From NCBI RefSeq assembly GCF_022808955.1, contig NZ_JAKZEY010000012.1, positions 1 through 64,000 on the forward strand: DNA of 64,000 bases, read 5' to 3'. This DNA comes from Anaerococcus sp. AGMB09787. GTDB lineage: Bacteria > Bacillota > Clostridia > Tissierellales > Peptoniphilaceae. Both the position numbers and the translations under genes were made by a program. Below the pieces are notes generated by a model that was given only the letters and a program-made list of their open reading frames with translations, was not told the origin of the DNA and did no database searches. Below, in pieces: positions 63,843 through 64,000 of this stretch. Numbering within the stretch: position 1 is the first letter of the stretch; each line of letters starts with the position of its first letter.

Positions 63843-64000
63843 ATGGAAACACTAAAAGAAAAGTATAAAGATTATTTTAAAGGCAAAAAATATAATATAA
63901 CGACCTTTGGCTGCCAAATGAATGAACATGACAGTGAAAGAATCTCTTATATCTTAGAAGATTTGGGCTACAAAAAAACTGATGACAGGAAGGAAGCAGA
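63843..64000 (+). CDS. miaB: tRNA-2-methylthio-N6-dimethylallyladenosine synthase MiaB (5' part)
   Basis: The first 52 codons only; the gene runs off the window. The N-terminal Fe-S domain start [14 protein letters not shown], with C24 as the first ligand of the auxiliary cluster, identifies MiaB of the methylthiotransferase family rather than RimO or MtaB. TAGGAGA lies five bases before the ATG. It follows the ispH-S1 terminator; no separate promoter is obvious in the 13-base gap, so read-through is likely. Confidence 0.9.
   Translation, partial: METLKEKYKDYFKGKKYNITTFGCQMNEHDSERISYILEDLGYKKTDDRKEA

Overview
The window is a gene-dense, AT-rich stretch of chromosome from a low-GC Gram-positive anaerobe. 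Signs of this are SepF, IreB, RNase J, the ribosomal-processing protease Prp beside an N-terminally extended L27, SMC partners ScpA/ScpB, an IspH-ribosomal S1 fusion, HPr kinase, a lysine-tipped EF-P and a large pyruvate:ferredoxin oxidoreductase. Sporulation genes that often sit next to recN in spore-forming clostridia (spoIVB, spo0A) are absent. A non-sporing Tissierellia/Peptoniphilaceae member (Anaerococcus-, Peptoniphilus- or Finegoldia-like) is my best guess; this is inference. No insertion sequence, prophage, CRISPR array, rRNA or tRNA gene was recognised. About 95% of the bases are coding, nearly all on the + strand, with many ATGA or one-base overlaps that imply translational coupling.

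Layout. 1-4518: ruvCAB, queA, tgt and a yajC-like gene, closed by a terminator. 4781-14889: recJ, rel, dtd, a metallo-hydrolase, aspS, an rseC-like gene, der, plsY and gpsA. 14914-17508: sepF with its own promoter, then an intrinsic terminator, ylmH-like, lspA and ung. 17482-18387 (-): a YprB-like RNase H-fold exonuclease. 18453-20734: cysteine desulfurase plus thiI (tRNA 4-thiouridine). 20731-33430: rplU-prp-rpmA behind an L21-type leader, then obg, yhbY, nadD, yqeK, rsfS, comEA, an Rrf2 regulator, alaS, ireB, ruvX, a DUF1292 gene, a Fur-family gene, an RNase J gene, trmR and trhP. 33756-35343 (-): a small acidic protein of unknown function and pepT. 35467-40123: aminopeptidase P, uvrC, hprK. 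40255-43949: the PFOR gene alone with a near-consensus promoter. 44293-49869: asp23, fakA, recG, rsmD, coaD and a coiled-coil gene. 49873-51027 (-): tmcAL. 51140-63829: efp, asp23, nusB, xseAB, ispA, argR, recN, nudF, scpAB, rluB, a flavoprotein, cmk, plsC and ispH-S1. The start of miaB runs off the right end.

Function. Most genes are housekeeping: recombination and repair (ruvCAB, recJ, recG, recN, uvrC, ung, xseAB), tRNA modification (queA, tgt, thiI, trmR, trhP, tmcAL, miaB), ribosome assembly and translation (der, obg, yhbY, rsfS, rluB, rsmD, L21, L27, EF-P, S1, aspS, alaS), phospholipid synthesis (plsY, gpsA, plsC, fakA), cofactor and isoprenoid synthesis (nadD, coaD, ispA, ispH), chromosome segregation and division (scpAB, sepF), and anaerobic pyruvate metabolism (PFOR).

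I see no wholly new defence or mobile system. The most interesting signals are small-scale. A Shine-Dalgarno-like site lies before an in-frame ATG exactly at the IspH/S1 junction, and codon choice appears to shift across the same junction. The Prp cleavage region of L27 is divergent, and an ArgR has an altered arginine-binding signature. The sepF/ylmH terminator abuts the next ribosome site, the yprB transcript is probably leaderless, and der is preceded by an unexplained leader hairpin.
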